From Campylobacterales bacterium (GTDB taxonomy: Bacteria > Campylobacterota > Campylobacteria > Campylobacterales > Sulfurimonadaceae), in assembly GCA_026390075.1 (NCBI GenBank), contig JAPLGP010000029.1, positions 26,692 to 90,691 on the forward strand: a DNA stretch of 64,000 nucleotides, written 5' to 3'. Shown piece after piece: positions 44,987-54,426 of this stretch. Each line of letters starts with the position of its first letter. The first letter of the stretch is position 1. A model generated the notes under the pieces. It was not told where the DNA came from. It made no database searches and saw only the letters and a program-made list of their open reading frames with translations. The position numbers were made by a program, and so were the translations under genes.

Positions 44987-46333
44987 TTACTCTTCAAGAC
45001 CTGATTGAAGTTTTACAAATCTATACTGTGTAGGCTTTAGAAGTTCTATCTCATGTTTTACTTGATTGTTTTCTAGGGGAATATTGTATTCTCTATTCCC
45101 TTTTGTAATAAGATTGAAAAAATAATCAATACCGATAGTAGTTGTATAGTTAATCCAATCATACACAATGTCATTATCGAGTAAAGAGTTTGTTTCTATA
45201 AGTGTGTTATTTTGTAGAGTTATAGAGTTTGCCACTATCATATTTTTTCTATCGTCATATTGCGTCATAGAGAGTAAAAGTGGGTCGTAGTTTATCTGCG
45301 TTGACAAAACATTTGTAGCACTTACATCATAGAGTGTGAGTTGAGACATAATCATACCCGTTTTAACAATAGGGGTATTTATAAAATACGACCCATTTTT
45401 TATATTATTTTTATCTTTTAGATAAGTAGATAGATTTGTAGTTGTAGCGGGAATAGAGTAGTTAATAACTCTTGAGCTTGGTAACTCTCTCTTTTTAAAT
45501 TGTTCTTCTTCATATAAAGCGAGTTTACTGCTGATAGATGATTTGTCATAAAAGATGACTAAAGGTGATACTGCTTCTTTGGTTAATAATTCACTCTGTG
45601 CTTTATAGTCAATACCGCCAAAATAGAGATAAGAAGATTGTGTGTTTGACTCATTCTTATTTATAGTAGGAAAAAAGATATTGATATCAGGATTTATCTT
45701 GGCAACTGTGTCTGCACCCTCACTAGTAAGCGGAGCGATGATATATATAAACCCATCTTGTTTTATTTGAGTAAGAGCTTTTTGAATGTCGTTTATGGAT
45801 TCACTCTCTATTTTATAACTTTTAAGTTCAAAAGAGTGATTTTTAGCGATGAGATACGAGAGTACCGCATTTGTAGTCGAAGCAGCATATTTACCTATTT
45901 TTTTATAAGGTAAAAGTATTGCAATTTTAATGTCACCATTTATAACGCTTGGATTTACATTTGTAGTTAAAGCTACACTTATTGGCTCTACATGTGTGTT
46001 TATCTCAGTATTTGCATTGGGAGTTATATTTGCAATAGCATTTGTATTTGAAGGTACATTTGGAGTAAAACTCACACTTGAACCTAAATTTAAAATGGCA
46101 ATTTGTTTTGTTCTTACTTCCTCATGTTTTGGATTTTCTAGCGTAGTGTTTGCATGAGAAAGAAATGAGAAAATCATTCCATTGTTTAGATACATCTGCA
46201 TACATTTTTCATTACATGGATAAGGGTCTAAGTCCTGAATGTATGTACTCGGAAGAGGAACAGGCGACACAATGTGAGTTTTTGCATAAACAATGATTGG
46301 AAGAAGTAAAAGTGTAGAAATCAGTTTTTTCAT
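44987..46333 (-). CDS. Exported periplasmic-binding-fold protein, LpoA-like outline
   Basis: This 448-residue protein has a signal peptide (MKKLISTLLLLPIIVYA), a low-complexity Asn/Thr segment at about 95-135, and a region from about 140 resembling a type 1 periplasmic-binding fold (IKIAILLPYKKIGKYAAST, IYIIAPLTSEGADTVA). The family LppC/LpoA activates penicillin-binding proteins in other bacteria, but the match is weak. The ATG overlaps the UDG-like stop, so the two are one operon. Confidence 0.65.
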   Translation of the reverse strand: MKKLISTLLLLPIIVYAKTHIVSPVPLPSTYIQDLDPYPCNEKCMQMYLNNGMIFSFLSHANTTLENPKHEEVRTKQIAILNLGSSVSFTPNVPSNTNAIANITPNANTEINTHVEPISVALTTNVNPSVINGDIKIAILLPYKKIGKYAASTTNAVLSYLIAKNHSFELKSYKIESESINDIQKALTQIKQDGFIYIIAPLTSEGADTVAKINPDINIFFPTINKNESNTQSSYLYFGGIDYKAQSELLTKEAVSPLVIFYDKSSISSKLALYEEEQFKKRELPSSRVINYSIPATTTNLSTYLKDKNNIKNGSYFINTPIVKTGMIMSQLTLYDVSATNVLSTQINYDPLLLSMTQYDDRKNMIVANSITLQNNTLIETNSLLDNDIVYDWINYTTTIGIDYFFNLITKGNREYNIPLENNQVKHEIELLKPTQYRFVKLQSGLEE

Positions 46334-46986
46334 AGGCAGCTCTTTATGGTTTTTAAATCGTTGAGTGTTATTTTTTTTAACTCAGGGTTTCTCAGTAAAA
46401 ATTGAGGATGATACATCGGAATAAGTTTATACTTTTTACAGTCTATAACATGTCCTCTTACATTTTCAAAGTTTTCATGTTCACCCATAACTTTATAGTA
46501 GGCATCATTCCCAAGCGTTACAATTACTTTTGGTTTGACAAATTCTATTTGTGAAAAAAGATAGGATTTACAAGAATCCCATTCTGACGAAGATGGAATA
46601 TTTGAGTTGAGTGTTTTACATTTTATGGCATGTGTAAAATAGACATCTTCAATGGTTAAACCTAAAACATTTTCACACATATTTTTCAAACTCTCGCCTG
46701 AGCGACCAGTGTAGTAGCCATTTTGTGAGTCGTCTGAATGTGAAACAGTAAAATCAATAATCATCAAATCAGCACTTTCGTTTCCATAACCACTCATGCT
46801 TTGCGTTCTTGATTTACTCAAATCACAAAGATGGCATGTGGAAATAGTTTGGCAGAGGTGTTTTAAGTTCATAGGCACATCATCTGAATTTTTTTCATTC
46901 ACAGAAAATGGGTCACTGTACTCAAATCCGAGTGCTTTTAGGCGGTAAAGGTTTTGAAGTAAAACAAGATTTTGAAAAGACTTCAA
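46330..46986 (-). CDS. Uracil-DNA glycosylase superfamily protein (type 4-like, altered active site)
   Basis: This 218-residue protein resembles family 4 uracil-DNA glycosylases, which carry a 4Fe-4S cluster. Cys residues TCHLC, IKCK and SSEWDSCKSY match that pattern, and YHPQFLLRNP is the C-terminal HPS-like motif. However, where active enzymes read GEAPG, this one reads DFTVSHSDD, so the catalytic loop is changed. It may bind or process DNA differently or be inactive. The dispersed word at 46833-46841 coincides with the first Cys motif STCHLC. Confidence 0.75.
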   Translation of the reverse strand: MKSFQNLVLLQNLYRLKALGFEYSDPFSVNEKNSDDVPMNLKHLCQTISTCHLCDLSKSRTQSMSGYGNESADLMIIDFTVSHSDDSQNGYYTGRSGESLKNMCENVLGLTIEDVYFTHAIKCKTLNSNIPSSSEWDSCKSYLFSQIEFVKPKVIVTLGNDAYYKVMGEHENFENVRGHVIDCKKYKLIPMYHPQFLLRNPELKKITLNDLKTIKSCL

Positions 46987-47103
46987 CGACCATCCTTGAA
47001 GAGTAAAAATATTTATGAGAGTATAGTTAAAATGCAGTTGAATCTGGCTTAAAGTTTTGCATCTATCTATCTTGGGATTTAGACATAGTGAGTTGGAAAA
47101 TGA

Positions 47104-47109
47104 TATAAT
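47104..47109 (+). promoter_or_regulatory. -10 element of the small membrane protein gene
   Basis: TATAAT lies about 31 bases before the ATG at 47140. The 153-base gap between the UDG-like gene and this one holds nothing else that I recognise. Confidence 0.5.
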
Positions 47110-47139
47110 GAAAAAATAAAAATATAGGTGAGGAAATCT

Positions 47140-47532
47140 ATGAATGAAATAAAACTTTTAGTAAAAGATGAAAATTTAGCAACTGTATTGACTGTATTAA
47201 ATAATTTAGAAAGTGGGTTGGTTAGTACAATTGAGACTACATCTAAGGTTACTGCTCGTGCATGTGATATATCGAACAAGACTAAAGTGATTAAAAATAA
47301 TTATATTGATGTTGATGAAAAAAGAAAAAAACTTTTTTCTTTTGCATTTGTTACATTGATTGTGTTATCTATAGCAGCTGTATATTTTGAAGTTTATGAT
47401 AAAACTTATGTACCTCCTTTTTTAAGAGTTGTTTTAGCAGCGTATTGGGTTTATTCATTCATTGGAATTATAATATCGAAGCGGGGAAGTGATTATTGGG
47501 TATCTAAAGTATATTTTAATGTATCAAAGTAA
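47140..47532 (+). CDS. Small two-helix membrane protein of unknown function
   Basis: I do not recognise this 130-residue protein. It has a soluble helical N-terminus (about 1-70) and two membrane helices at about 75-95 and 100-120. The start at 47140 (MNEIKLLVKD) has GAGGAAA upstream; GTG at 47128 is an alternative. Its repetitive-looking VLTVLNNLESGLVSTIETTSK region may form a coiled coil. It converges with the second GGDEF-EAL gene. Confidence 0.72.
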   Translation: MNEIKLLVKDENLATVLTVLNNLESGLVSTIETTSKVTARACDISNKTKVIKNNYIDVDEKRKKLFSFAFVTLIVLSIAAVYFEVYDKTYVPPFLRVVLAAYWVYSFIGIIISKRGSDYWVSKVYFNVSK

Positions 47533-47547
47533 AAGATGATTGCTACT

Positions 47548-47556
47548 CCACATGCC
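47548..47556 (-). repeat. Single intergenic copy of the dispersed word
   Basis: CCACATGCC lies 16 bases past the small membrane protein stop, in the 31-base space before the convergent GGDEF-EAL stop. It has no inverted partner. Confidence 0.7.
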
Positions 47557-47563
47557 AAAGAGT

Positions 47564-49495
47564 TTAAAATGGCTGTTTTTGTAGTAATTCTATAAAATCT
47601 TTTTCACACATAGGTTTAGCAAAGTAATAGCCTTGAATGATGTCACACTCTTTATCTCTAAGATAGTTGAATTGATACTCCTCTTCAACTCCCTCTGCTA
47701 TGACAGTTAGCTTAAGGCTTTTTCCCATTTCAAGGATTGTATTTATAAGAAGTGATTCATTTTTAGTGTTATCTCTACTTATGTCATCTACGAAACTTTT
47801 ATCTATTTTGAGTGTATCTATTGGAAATTTTTTAAGATACGACAAAGATGAATAGCCTGTTCCAAAATCATCCAAATATAAAGAAATACCTAACTTTTTA
47901 ATTTTTTCTAAAATGGATACAGCAGTATCTACATACTTAATCATTATTCCTTCCGTTATTTCGATTGCTAATTGTTTTGGATTTATTTCATTTATATTTA
48001 TCTCGTTTTCCAAATCTTTGTATAAATCAGAGTGCTGAAACTGTCTTGTTGAAATATTGATAGATATGATTAAATCATGAAAACCTAAGTCATTCAATCT
48101 TTTTATAGCTTGAGTACTCTCTTTTATAACAAAACTGCCCAAATTGAGTATAAAACCTGTACTCTCAGCAAGAGGAATAAATATATTTGGTCCAATTAAG
48201 CCTTTGCTATGGTGTTGCCATCGTATGAGCGCTTCTGCTCCAATTATTTTTTTAGTTTTTGTATCTACTTTTGGTTGGTAAAAGAGTTTAAATTCATTGT
48301 CATAAAAGGCTCTTTGCATATCATTGATAATATCCACTTCAGTATGTATTTTTTTGTTGAGTGTTTGTGTGAAAAAGCTAAAATTATCTCGTCCGTCAGC
48401 TTTTGCCTTATACATGGCAATATCCGCATATTTCATAAGTTCTCGCACACTCGTTGCATCATCAGGATATATGGAAATCCCAATACTCGCCGAGAGCCTT
48501 AAAGAGTACCCTTTTATAAATAACTCTTGTCTAAACACATTGAGTAAACTCGTAATGGTTGTCAGTAAATTATTTGTATTGGTAAAGTTTGAAAGTACTA
48601 TTATAAATTCATCTCCGCCGATTCTCGCAATAAGAGCATCTTCTGTAACATTAGTTTTTAAAATATTGGCAACTGTTTTTAAAAGTGCGTCTCCAACATC
48701 ATGTCCTAGTGTGTCATTTATATTTTTAAAGTGATCCAAATCTAAAAAAATAATCGCAAATTTGTCACTGTTCTTAATCGCATTTTGTTTTATAGTTTTT
48801 ACTTGTTGTCTTAAATAAAGCCTATTTGGAAGATTTGTCAGAGAATCATGCAAAGAGGTATGTTCAAGTTCTTGGTTTAATTTGTTTATCTGATTTTGAG
48901 TTATATTTAAATCAATATGATGTTCTCTTTGTAATCTTATAATGTACCCTAAAACAGCTAATTCACTGAGTACAAAAATAGCATGTAATAAAACAATATC
49001 AAATCCACAACCGTAGTTAAATATCATCACTGGCATATCAAAAAGTGATACTTCATAGAGTTGCAAATAGTTAAAGATTAAATGGTGCAGTACAGTTGTA
49101 GTTGCTGCGATGAGGAGTGGAAAAATATCTTTGTAAAGTGTTAATATAGCCATTGCAATAAAAACATGAAAGTGCATCTCTATGCGACCTAGATATTGTT
49201 GAATATATATAACAGAAAAGAGCATCATAGCTATTGCAATAAAATATCTGAAGTATTTTTCACCCTTAAAAAATGGATATAAAAATAAAATAGGTAAAAC
49301 GACAAGCGCTCCGCCAAAAAAACCGTAAAAATAAGTGTCGTATTGAACAGATGTTACAAAGGTAGATATGAACCACTGTAAGAGAAGTAAACCTATCATC
49401 ACTTTGTCAGATTGTATATTGAAAAGTTTAAAACTATCTTTTGCAAATTGTGGCATTTTCGGATAGGAAAATATATAATTTATTACTTCTTTCAT
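47564..49495 (-). CDS. Membrane GGDEF-EAL c-di-GMP protein with a His-rich multi-helix sensor
   Basis: The protein has 643 residues: six membrane helices over about 30-190 (with EMHFHVF and TTTVLHHLIF, a histidine pair often seen in the membrane sensors of this type), then GGDEF (RIGGDEFIIV, about 300) and EAL (GAEALIRWQHH, about 410; DDFGTGYSSL about 530). Both enzyme domains look complete. The histidines facing a membrane core suggest a metal, heme or gas ligand site, not proven. It follows the SCO-like gene by 11 bases, so redox sensing is plausible. Confidence 0.93.
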   Translation of the reverse strand: MKEVINYIFSYPKMPQFAKDSFKLFNIQSDKVMIGLLLLQWFISTFVTSVQYDTYFYGFFGGALVVLPILFLYPFFKGEKYFRYFIAIAMMLFSVIYIQQYLGRIEMHFHVFIAMAILTLYKDIFPLLIAATTTVLHHLIFNYLQLYEVSLFDMPVMIFNYGCGFDIVLLHAIFVLSELAVLGYIIRLQREHHIDLNITQNQINKLNQELEHTSLHDSLTNLPNRLYLRQQVKTIKQNAIKNSDKFAIIFLDLDHFKNINDTLGHDVGDALLKTVANILKTNVTEDALIARIGGDEFIIVLSNFTNTNNLLTTITSLLNVFRQELFIKGYSLRLSASIGISIYPDDATSVRELMKYADIAMYKAKADGRDNFSFFTQTLNKKIHTEVDIINDMQRAFYDNEFKLFYQPKVDTKTKKIIGAEALIRWQHHSKGLIGPNIFIPLAESTGFILNLGSFVIKESTQAIKRLNDLGFHDLIISINISTRQFQHSDLYKDLENEININEINPKQLAIEITEGIMIKYVDTAVSILEKIKKLGISLYLDDFGTGYSSLSYLKKFPIDTLKIDKSFVDDISRDNTKNESLLINTILEMGKSLKLTVIAEGVEEEYQFNYLRDKECDIIQGYYFAKPMCEKDFIELLQKQPF

Positions 49496-49506
49496 TTATT
49501 CTACTC

Positions 49507-50088
49507 TCATTTTTTATTGCTTGTTACTTGTATAATATCATTTATTAGCTTTTTTGTTTTTAAGGGATGTGTTAAATAGATAGTTTTAAGTACTTTATTG
49601 TCTGCATTATTCTCAATGAGGTAAATATTGTCTGTATGGTTCAGTTGTGTCTTGTCACTCAAATCTTTTGAAAAATAGACTCCAAAGACTCTTTCGATAC
49701 TGAGTGTCTCTTTTTTTGAGAGATAGATTCCTTTGAAGTTTTTGTTAAAAAACTTTGCAAATAAATCTGGTTGCAACTCTTCTATTTCAGGTGTAAGATT
49801 AACAAAGATAATTTCCACATGCTCTTTGAGCGTTTCAAACTCTTTTGATTCATATAAACTATTGAGTTCTTGCAAGAGTGGTGTACAAATATCTTTACAT
49901 CCAACATATCCAAAAAAAACTAAAACAAATTTCTTATCGCTTTTGATAAAAGATGCTTCAACGCTTTTGTTTACTTCTATAGCACCCTGTTTATCGGTAC
50001 TAAATAAAACCGATTGAAAAAATGGCACAGTAAAAAAAAATAAAAACACCAATAAAATAGCAAATAATTTATATTTACTATTTTTCAA
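49507..50088 (-). CDS. SCO1/SenC-family copper/redox protein, membrane-anchored
   Basis: This 193-residue protein has a membrane anchor at about 7-27 and a thioredoxin fold with the CxxxC pair GCKDIC and a distal histidine in NHTDNIYLIE, the copper ligands of SCO proteins. These serve copper insertion into cytochrome oxidase or act as thiol redox sensors. It overlaps the upstream sensor gene by 11 bases and precedes a c-di-GMP enzyme, so a signalling role is as likely as oxidase assembly; no oxidase gene is in the window. Confidence 0.85.
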   Translation of the reverse strand: MKNSKYKLFAILLVFLFFFTVPFFQSVLFSTDKQGAIEVNKSVEASFIKSDKKFVLVFFGYVGCKDICTPLLQELNSLYESKEFETLKEHVEIIFVNLTPEIEELQPDLFAKFFNKNFKGIYLSKKETLSIERVFGVYFSKDLSDKTQLNHTDNIYLIENNADNKVLKTIYLTHPLKTKKLINDIIQVTSNKK

Positions 50089-51593
50089 ATTTAATGATTC
50101 CTATAAGTAACGATGCTGCATCATGCATCTCTTGTGTATAAATTAAATGAGTTGCTTCTAAAACAACTTTACTCGAAGTAATAATTCTATGGTTAAACTT
50201 TACAGATGATTTTGATTGCTTTGCTAATTTCAATTTTTCTTTAAAGAGTTGCTTGTCATCTAAATGTATAAAATAAAAGAGTAGATTTGAATCATCTTTG
50301 TATATATCATCTTTTATTTCCAGTATGTGAAATAACTCCTTTGAAACAAAAAGTTTGTTGGTTAGAGTATCGAGTTTCCAGTAGCCAACATCATTAAAAC
50401 TAAGGAGATTTTCTAAAAATTGCTCTTGTAAATTGAATGTTACTTTTATATTTTCAAGTTCTTGTAGCTTTTTCGCTTGTTTATTACATTTTTTTCTTTG
50501 TAAGGCAAATATTGTTATTGCTCCAAAAATAGAAAAAACAAGAGCAATTGTAAGAATATTTAAGAGCATAGATCGATTTTTTTCTACAAAATCTTCATTT
50601 TTACCAACAAAAGTTGCATCTCTCGCAATATATTCCGAGAGTATAATTCTTGAATTTACTAGCTCTTTAGAATTAAACATATAGACATTTGGGCTTTCTG
50701 CTATGGATTCTATATTTAGAAGTGATTTTTGTCTTAAGTATTGCAAAACTAAATGGGCTGCTTTTTTACCTTGTTTATTACCACTCGTTACATAACCACC
50801 TACAACTCCTTGAATCATGTAGCTGTCTTGCATAGTTAAAATAATTATATTTTTATTTTCTTTTATCTTTTCTATGGACTCTTCGATTAAAAGTGTTTCA
50901 TTGTTATCATTTTTGAGGTGACCGATAGTCGTTAAAACTACAAAACTTCTTGGAGTATTTGGTAACATTGCTTGGATGTTTGAAATGTGTTCGTCACTTA
51001 TAAAATGGAAGGTTAAATTTTTAAAATTTTCTTGTTGGAGTAAAATCTCTTTTTGCATGTTCAAATAAGTGCTTGAGCTATCACCTATAAAGTATATATC
51101 TCTAGTTTGTGGAGAAAATTGTTTGATGAGCTCAATATTTTGTCTTATCTCTTCTACTTGATAAACACCTGCAAAATGCTCTTTAGGTAAAATAGTTTGC
51201 ATCTGCAAGTTATTGATCCCTGAAAAAAAGATAGGTATGTTGTTCGCATCGTTAAATAATTCTTTATAGTTTCTTAGTATAAATTCAAGTGCATCATCAT
51301 CCGTTACATAGATGACATCTGGGTTTGTATCTTTGTATTTATTTTTTAAATATTCAAAGAAATTTTTTTCATATTCTGGAGTGAGTTGTACTCTTTTTGT
51401 ATCCAAATATTCAGTGTAAAATTCAAATGTTTTATTTGTTATATTCAGTGCCGATACAAATCCCACATGCTGATTTTTTGTCCAAGCGTACTCTTGCGAA
51501 TAAGAATGCAAAGCAAAAACTTTTACCTTATCTGCACTCAACAAGGGTAGGGTTAAACATAAAATAAATAAAATATTTTTAAGAAATTTCAAT
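50078..51593 (-). CDS. Periplasmic-binding sensor with membrane helix and cytoplasmic PAS-like domain
   Basis: This protein starts with a signal or anchor (LKFLKNILFILCLTLPLLSA), then a periplasmic ABC-type substrate-binding-like domain of about 300 residues (VKVFALHSYSQEYAW, DVIYVTDDDALEFIL, GVVGGYVTSGNKQGKKAA), a membrane helix near 375, and a PAS-like tail (FNDVGYWKLDTLTNKLFVSKEL). It ends with no kinase or cyclase output. The start is uncertain: TTG at 51593 is where the signal peptide begins, while TTG at 51670 would add about 26 residues. Its stop overlaps the SCO-like gene, so it may pass its signal to the GGDEF-EAL partner. Confidence 0.82.
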
Positions 51594-51693
51594 AGAACTA
51601 CTTTTTTTGAGATTTTAATACTTTGAAAGTTTATAATTATAATGCTAAAAAAGTGTTTACGATGGGACAATACGAAAAAAAAGTTTTAGGAAT

Positions 51694-53361
51694 CTACCGA
51701 ACAGCAACTCGTTTCATAGGTGGTTTATAGTTCGGGTCTTTTCCCTCTACTGTCCATAACTTTTTACTCAAAGCACTCGTAGCTTTAAAAAAATTCTCGT
51801 CTATTAAATCTAAAGATTCAAGTTTTGGAAAAAATCGTTCCAATAGCTCTTTTTCATACGCAAATTGCTCTTGTTCACTTAAGTTTTTAGTCTCGTTTGG
51901 TAGTAGTTTTAGAGATTGATTTGTTTGAAGATTTGCTAAAAGCCACATGCCAAGAAATCCCATAGAATATTTGTTGAGTATGTGTATGGAAAATTCCTCA
52001 AAGTCCTTGTAACCGCTTTGTTCATAAGTGATAATGATGAGAGTCAGAAGTGCGTGAAGATGCACCAGCGGAACCATTGAAAAAAGCATGCGTCCAACGC
52101 TCACACCATGCGAATGCTCCGCACCGATGAACACTCTCGCACCGCCTTCGGTATCGCCAAAGTTATTTGTTTTTAAACCAATAAGTCCAATGTCTGTATG
52201 ATGATGTCTTGCACACCCTTTTGCACATCCAGAAAAACCAACTTGAATGCGGTGTTTGGCTATAAGTTCAAGTGGAAGATAGATGGTTTCATTTTTAATG
52301 CTCCAAAATGAGTAAGGACAAAGATTTCCTGCACATGCCAAGATTGTCGCACTTTGTTTGGGTGATGCGAAGGGTGTTTCACTTTCTTGAAGTCCAAGTA
52401 AGTATATATTTTGGTCAACTCCGATGCGAATCTCTGCTTTATGTTTTGTTGCGTATTCTGAAATTTGTTGTATCTCATCTGCATTTACGCGTGCAAAATC
52501 TGTATGATAACAAAATGCGTAAGTTCCATCTTTGAGTATTTCACTTTGAGAGAACTCTTTTTTTTCAAGAAGTAACGCTCCAGAACTCTGGAGTTTGTTT
52601 ACATATTGCGTTTGGATAAGTTCTTTGAGTGCGTTCATACCGACAGTCTCAATCATATCAAAGAGACGAATTTTTGCGCGTGAAGTGCGCGGACCATGCA
52701 GATAAAAAGTTTCAACAAAGGCTTTAAAAAAATCAAACACGGCATGTGGAAGTAAAAAGATATCAGCATCCTCTGCCACTTCTGAATTTTTCCCGCCCAT
52801 ATAAACATTAAAACCGAAATTTTCATCTTTTTGTGCCAAAGCAAAATAGATGTCATTGGCAAAAAATGAAGAAACATTCGCACGATTTCCAGAAAGAGCG
52901 ATGGACACTCTTCGTGGAAGCATCCCAACATAGCGAGGATTTTTCAAAATAAACTCTTGCATCTGCATGATAATCGGGTAAGTTTCAATCTCACTATATT
53001 GCCCACGACCATCATAGACATCGGTTACGATATTGCGAATATTATCGCCAAAACTTTGCCATGAAGTAAGACCAAGAGCGTTTATTTGTTTGAAAATTTC
53101 TAAAATATTGTGTGATTCAATGCCATGAAGTTGAATACCAGCTCTCGCTGTAAGAATGATGTGAAGGTTATGTTTTGTCGCAATATCGCCAATAAAAGAA
53201 AATTGCTCTGCGCTTAATCTTCCAGCAGGAATACGAAGTCTGAGCGTAAATTCATCTTCTAAAAAATCAGTTGTGAAGATACCAAAATCTTGAAGATAGT
53301 ACCTATCTCCCTCTCCAAGATTTTCAAAATCAAGATTTTCAAACTCTGATCTTGCATGCAA
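51694..53361 (-). CDS. Siroheme nitrite/sulfite reductase
   Basis: This 555-residue protein carries the siroheme and 4Fe-4S ligand pattern: ACAGNLCPYSFWS gives Cys-x5-Cys and GFSGCAKGCARHH gives Cys-x3-Cys. Two ferredoxin-like half-repeats and the siroheme-binding arginines in TARAGIQLHG and PRRVSIALSGN fit assimilatory nitrite or sulfite reductases. Which substrate is reduced cannot be read from sequence alone. Two dispersed-word copies (51943, 52741) write LGMWL and LPHAV, and it lies upstream of the PBP-like sensor by 23 bases. Confidence 0.9.
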   Translation of the reverse strand: MHARSEFENLDFENLGEGDRYYLQDFGIFTTDFLEDEFTLRLRIPAGRLSAEQFSFIGDIATKHNLHIILTARAGIQLHGIESHNILEIFKQINALGLTSWQSFGDNIRNIVTDVYDGRGQYSEIETYPIIMQMQEFILKNPRYVGMLPRRVSIALSGNRANVSSFFANDIYFALAQKDENFGFNVYMGGKNSEVAEDADIFLLPHAVFDFFKAFVETFYLHGPRTSRAKIRLFDMIETVGMNALKELIQTQYVNKLQSSGALLLEKKEFSQSEILKDGTYAFCYHTDFARVNADEIQQISEYATKHKAEIRIGVDQNIYLLGLQESETPFASPKQSATILACAGNLCPYSFWSIKNETIYLPLELIAKHRIQVGFSGCAKGCARHHHTDIGLIGLKTNNFGDTEGGARVFIGAEHSHGVSVGRMLFSMVPLVHLHALLTLIIITYEQSGYKDFEEFSIHILNKYSMGFLGMWLLANLQTNQSLKLLPNETKNLSEQEQFAYEKELLERFFPKLESLDLIDENFFKATSALSKKLWTVEGKDPNYKPPMKRVAVR

Positions 53362-53444
53362 TGCTCCAGTTTTATAAAAAGAGAATGTTACATAATGAAG
53401 CGATACTTTGGGATGATATGTGTCAATAATCTATCTTGTTCAAT

Positions 53445-53468
53445 GGCATGTGAAAATTTCCACATGCC
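53445..53468. terminator. Imperfect inverted pair of the dispersed word
   Basis: TGGCATGTGAAA (53444-53455, one mismatch) faces TTTCCACATGCCA (53457-53469). It lies just after the nrdG stop on the minus strand and before the siroheme reductase promoter. The mismatched arm suggests a decaying or half-formed pair. Confidence 0.5.
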
Positions 53469-53474
53469 AATGTT

Positions 53475-54176
53475 TTATCTCCAAACTACCTCAATATCAT
53501 CCAACAAGAGTGAATCATCAAAAGAGTTGGAAGCTGATGTAATGTCACCAATATTGTTTTGGGTATCTAAAAATTTTTGTAGATAATATTTTTTAGTATA
53601 ACCTCTACTTTTTAAATCTTTGATGATATAATTTATATCTTCTTCATTCAGCAAATCCGCATGTACCGTTGTTCGGACTTCAAAATCTATAGAGCTTTCT
53701 ATGAGGTATTGCAAAGTTATTGAAAATACATTGAATTTATTGGATTTTGTAATCTCTTTATGCTTGTAAGCAGGTGCTTTATAGTCAAGTGCTATAAAAT
53801 CTATGAGCTTCGATTTGCATAGGAGTTGAATATTTTTGAAATTCGTACCGTTTGTATCAAGCTTTATTTTAAATCCAAGTTGTTTAATCTCTTTACACAA
53901 TTCCACTAAATCGTAATCTGTAGCTTCTCCGCCTGAGAGAACTACACCATCGAGTAAATTAACTCTTTGTTTTAAAAAGTCAAGCACATCGTGTAAGCTA
54001 AAGTTCGCATCTTTTGCAAAGACTATATCCTTGTTATAGCAGTAATCACATCTCATGTTGCAACCTTTAAACCAAATTACACATGCCAAATGATTTGGAT
54101 AATCAAGATGTGTAAATTTTGTTATGTCATAAACAATTTTGTTGTTCAACAAACTGTTTTCTTTGTCTGTGTTCAC
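53475..54176 (-). CDS. nrdG: Anaerobic ribonucleotide reductase activating protein
   Basis: NrdG is the radical SAM enzyme that generates the glycyl radical on NrdD. The iron-sulfur motif CNMRCDYCYNK (CxxxCxxC) is near residue 35, and GGEATDYDLVELC is the SAM site GGE. The GTG start at 54176 lies inside the 54-aa glycyl-domain ORF, overlapping it by 50 bases in another frame, so the two must be translated from the same mRNA. At 233 residues it is slightly long compared with the 150-residue E. coli NrdG, nearer to the NrdG2/PflA-like group. Confidence 0.92.
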   Translation of the reverse strand: MNTDKENSLLNNKIVYDITKFTHLDYPNHLACVIWFKGCNMRCDYCYNKDIVFAKDANFSLHDVLDFLKQRVNLLDGVVLSGGEATDYDLVELCKEIKQLGFKIKLDTNGTNFKNIQLLCKSKLIDFIALDYKAPAYKHKEITKSNKFNVFSITLQYLIESSIDFEVRTTVHADLLNEEDINYIIKDLKSRGYTKKYYLQKFLDTQNNIGDITSASNSFDDSLLLDDIEVVWR

Positions 54177-54291
54177 CTGTTTTTCCTACATTAAAACTCT
54201 CAACTGGTCTGTGATACCCCATAACTCTTGTATAAACTGTACACTTTTGTCTTTTCTCATTTAAGAGCACTAAAATTTCATTTTTATTCAT
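54127..54291 (-). CDS. Detached glycyl-radical domain of class III ribonucleotide reductase
   Basis: This 54-residue ORF encodes the C-terminal radical segment that normally ends NrdD. It reads TRVMGYHRPVESFNVGK from residue 21; the family has R-x-x-G-Y around its radical glycine (here Gly25), then R-P-V, F-N and G-K. AAAGGAAG precedes the ATG at 54291. NrdD itself, upstream, ends after its zinc cysteines, exactly where this part would follow, so the enzyme appears split into two chains. An analogous detached domain is YfiD/GrcA for pyruvate formate-lyase. Its 3' end overlaps nrdG. Confidence 0.85.
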   Translation of the reverse strand: MNKNEILVLLNEKRQKCTVYTRVMGYHRPVESFNVGKTGEHRQRKQFVEQQNCL

Positions 54292-54426
54292 TTTAACTTC
54301 CTTTATTTTAGTATCTAAAATGAAGGAAACCCTCCATTTATTTTAGACGATGTCGGAAGTAATTCCGCCATCTACGCTAACGCTTAGTTTACCTCGGCGG
54401 TAAGCCCACGCACCTCGGTGCTTTAA
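54292..54426 (-). other. GC-rich structured spacer between nrdD and the glycyl-domain ORF
   Basis: This 135-base spacer is richer in G+C in its first half than its neighbours. On the minus strand, CCGCC (near 54396) can pair with GGCGG (near 54366), enclosing CUAA-GCG-UUAG. CGGAA-UUAC-UUCCG forms a second perfect hairpin, competing with the first. ACCGAGGT appears twice at the upstream end, the second time preceded by GCCGC. No open frame joins the two ORFs across it. It may be a regulatory RNA, a recoding element or a remnant of an insertion. Confidence 0.5.
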
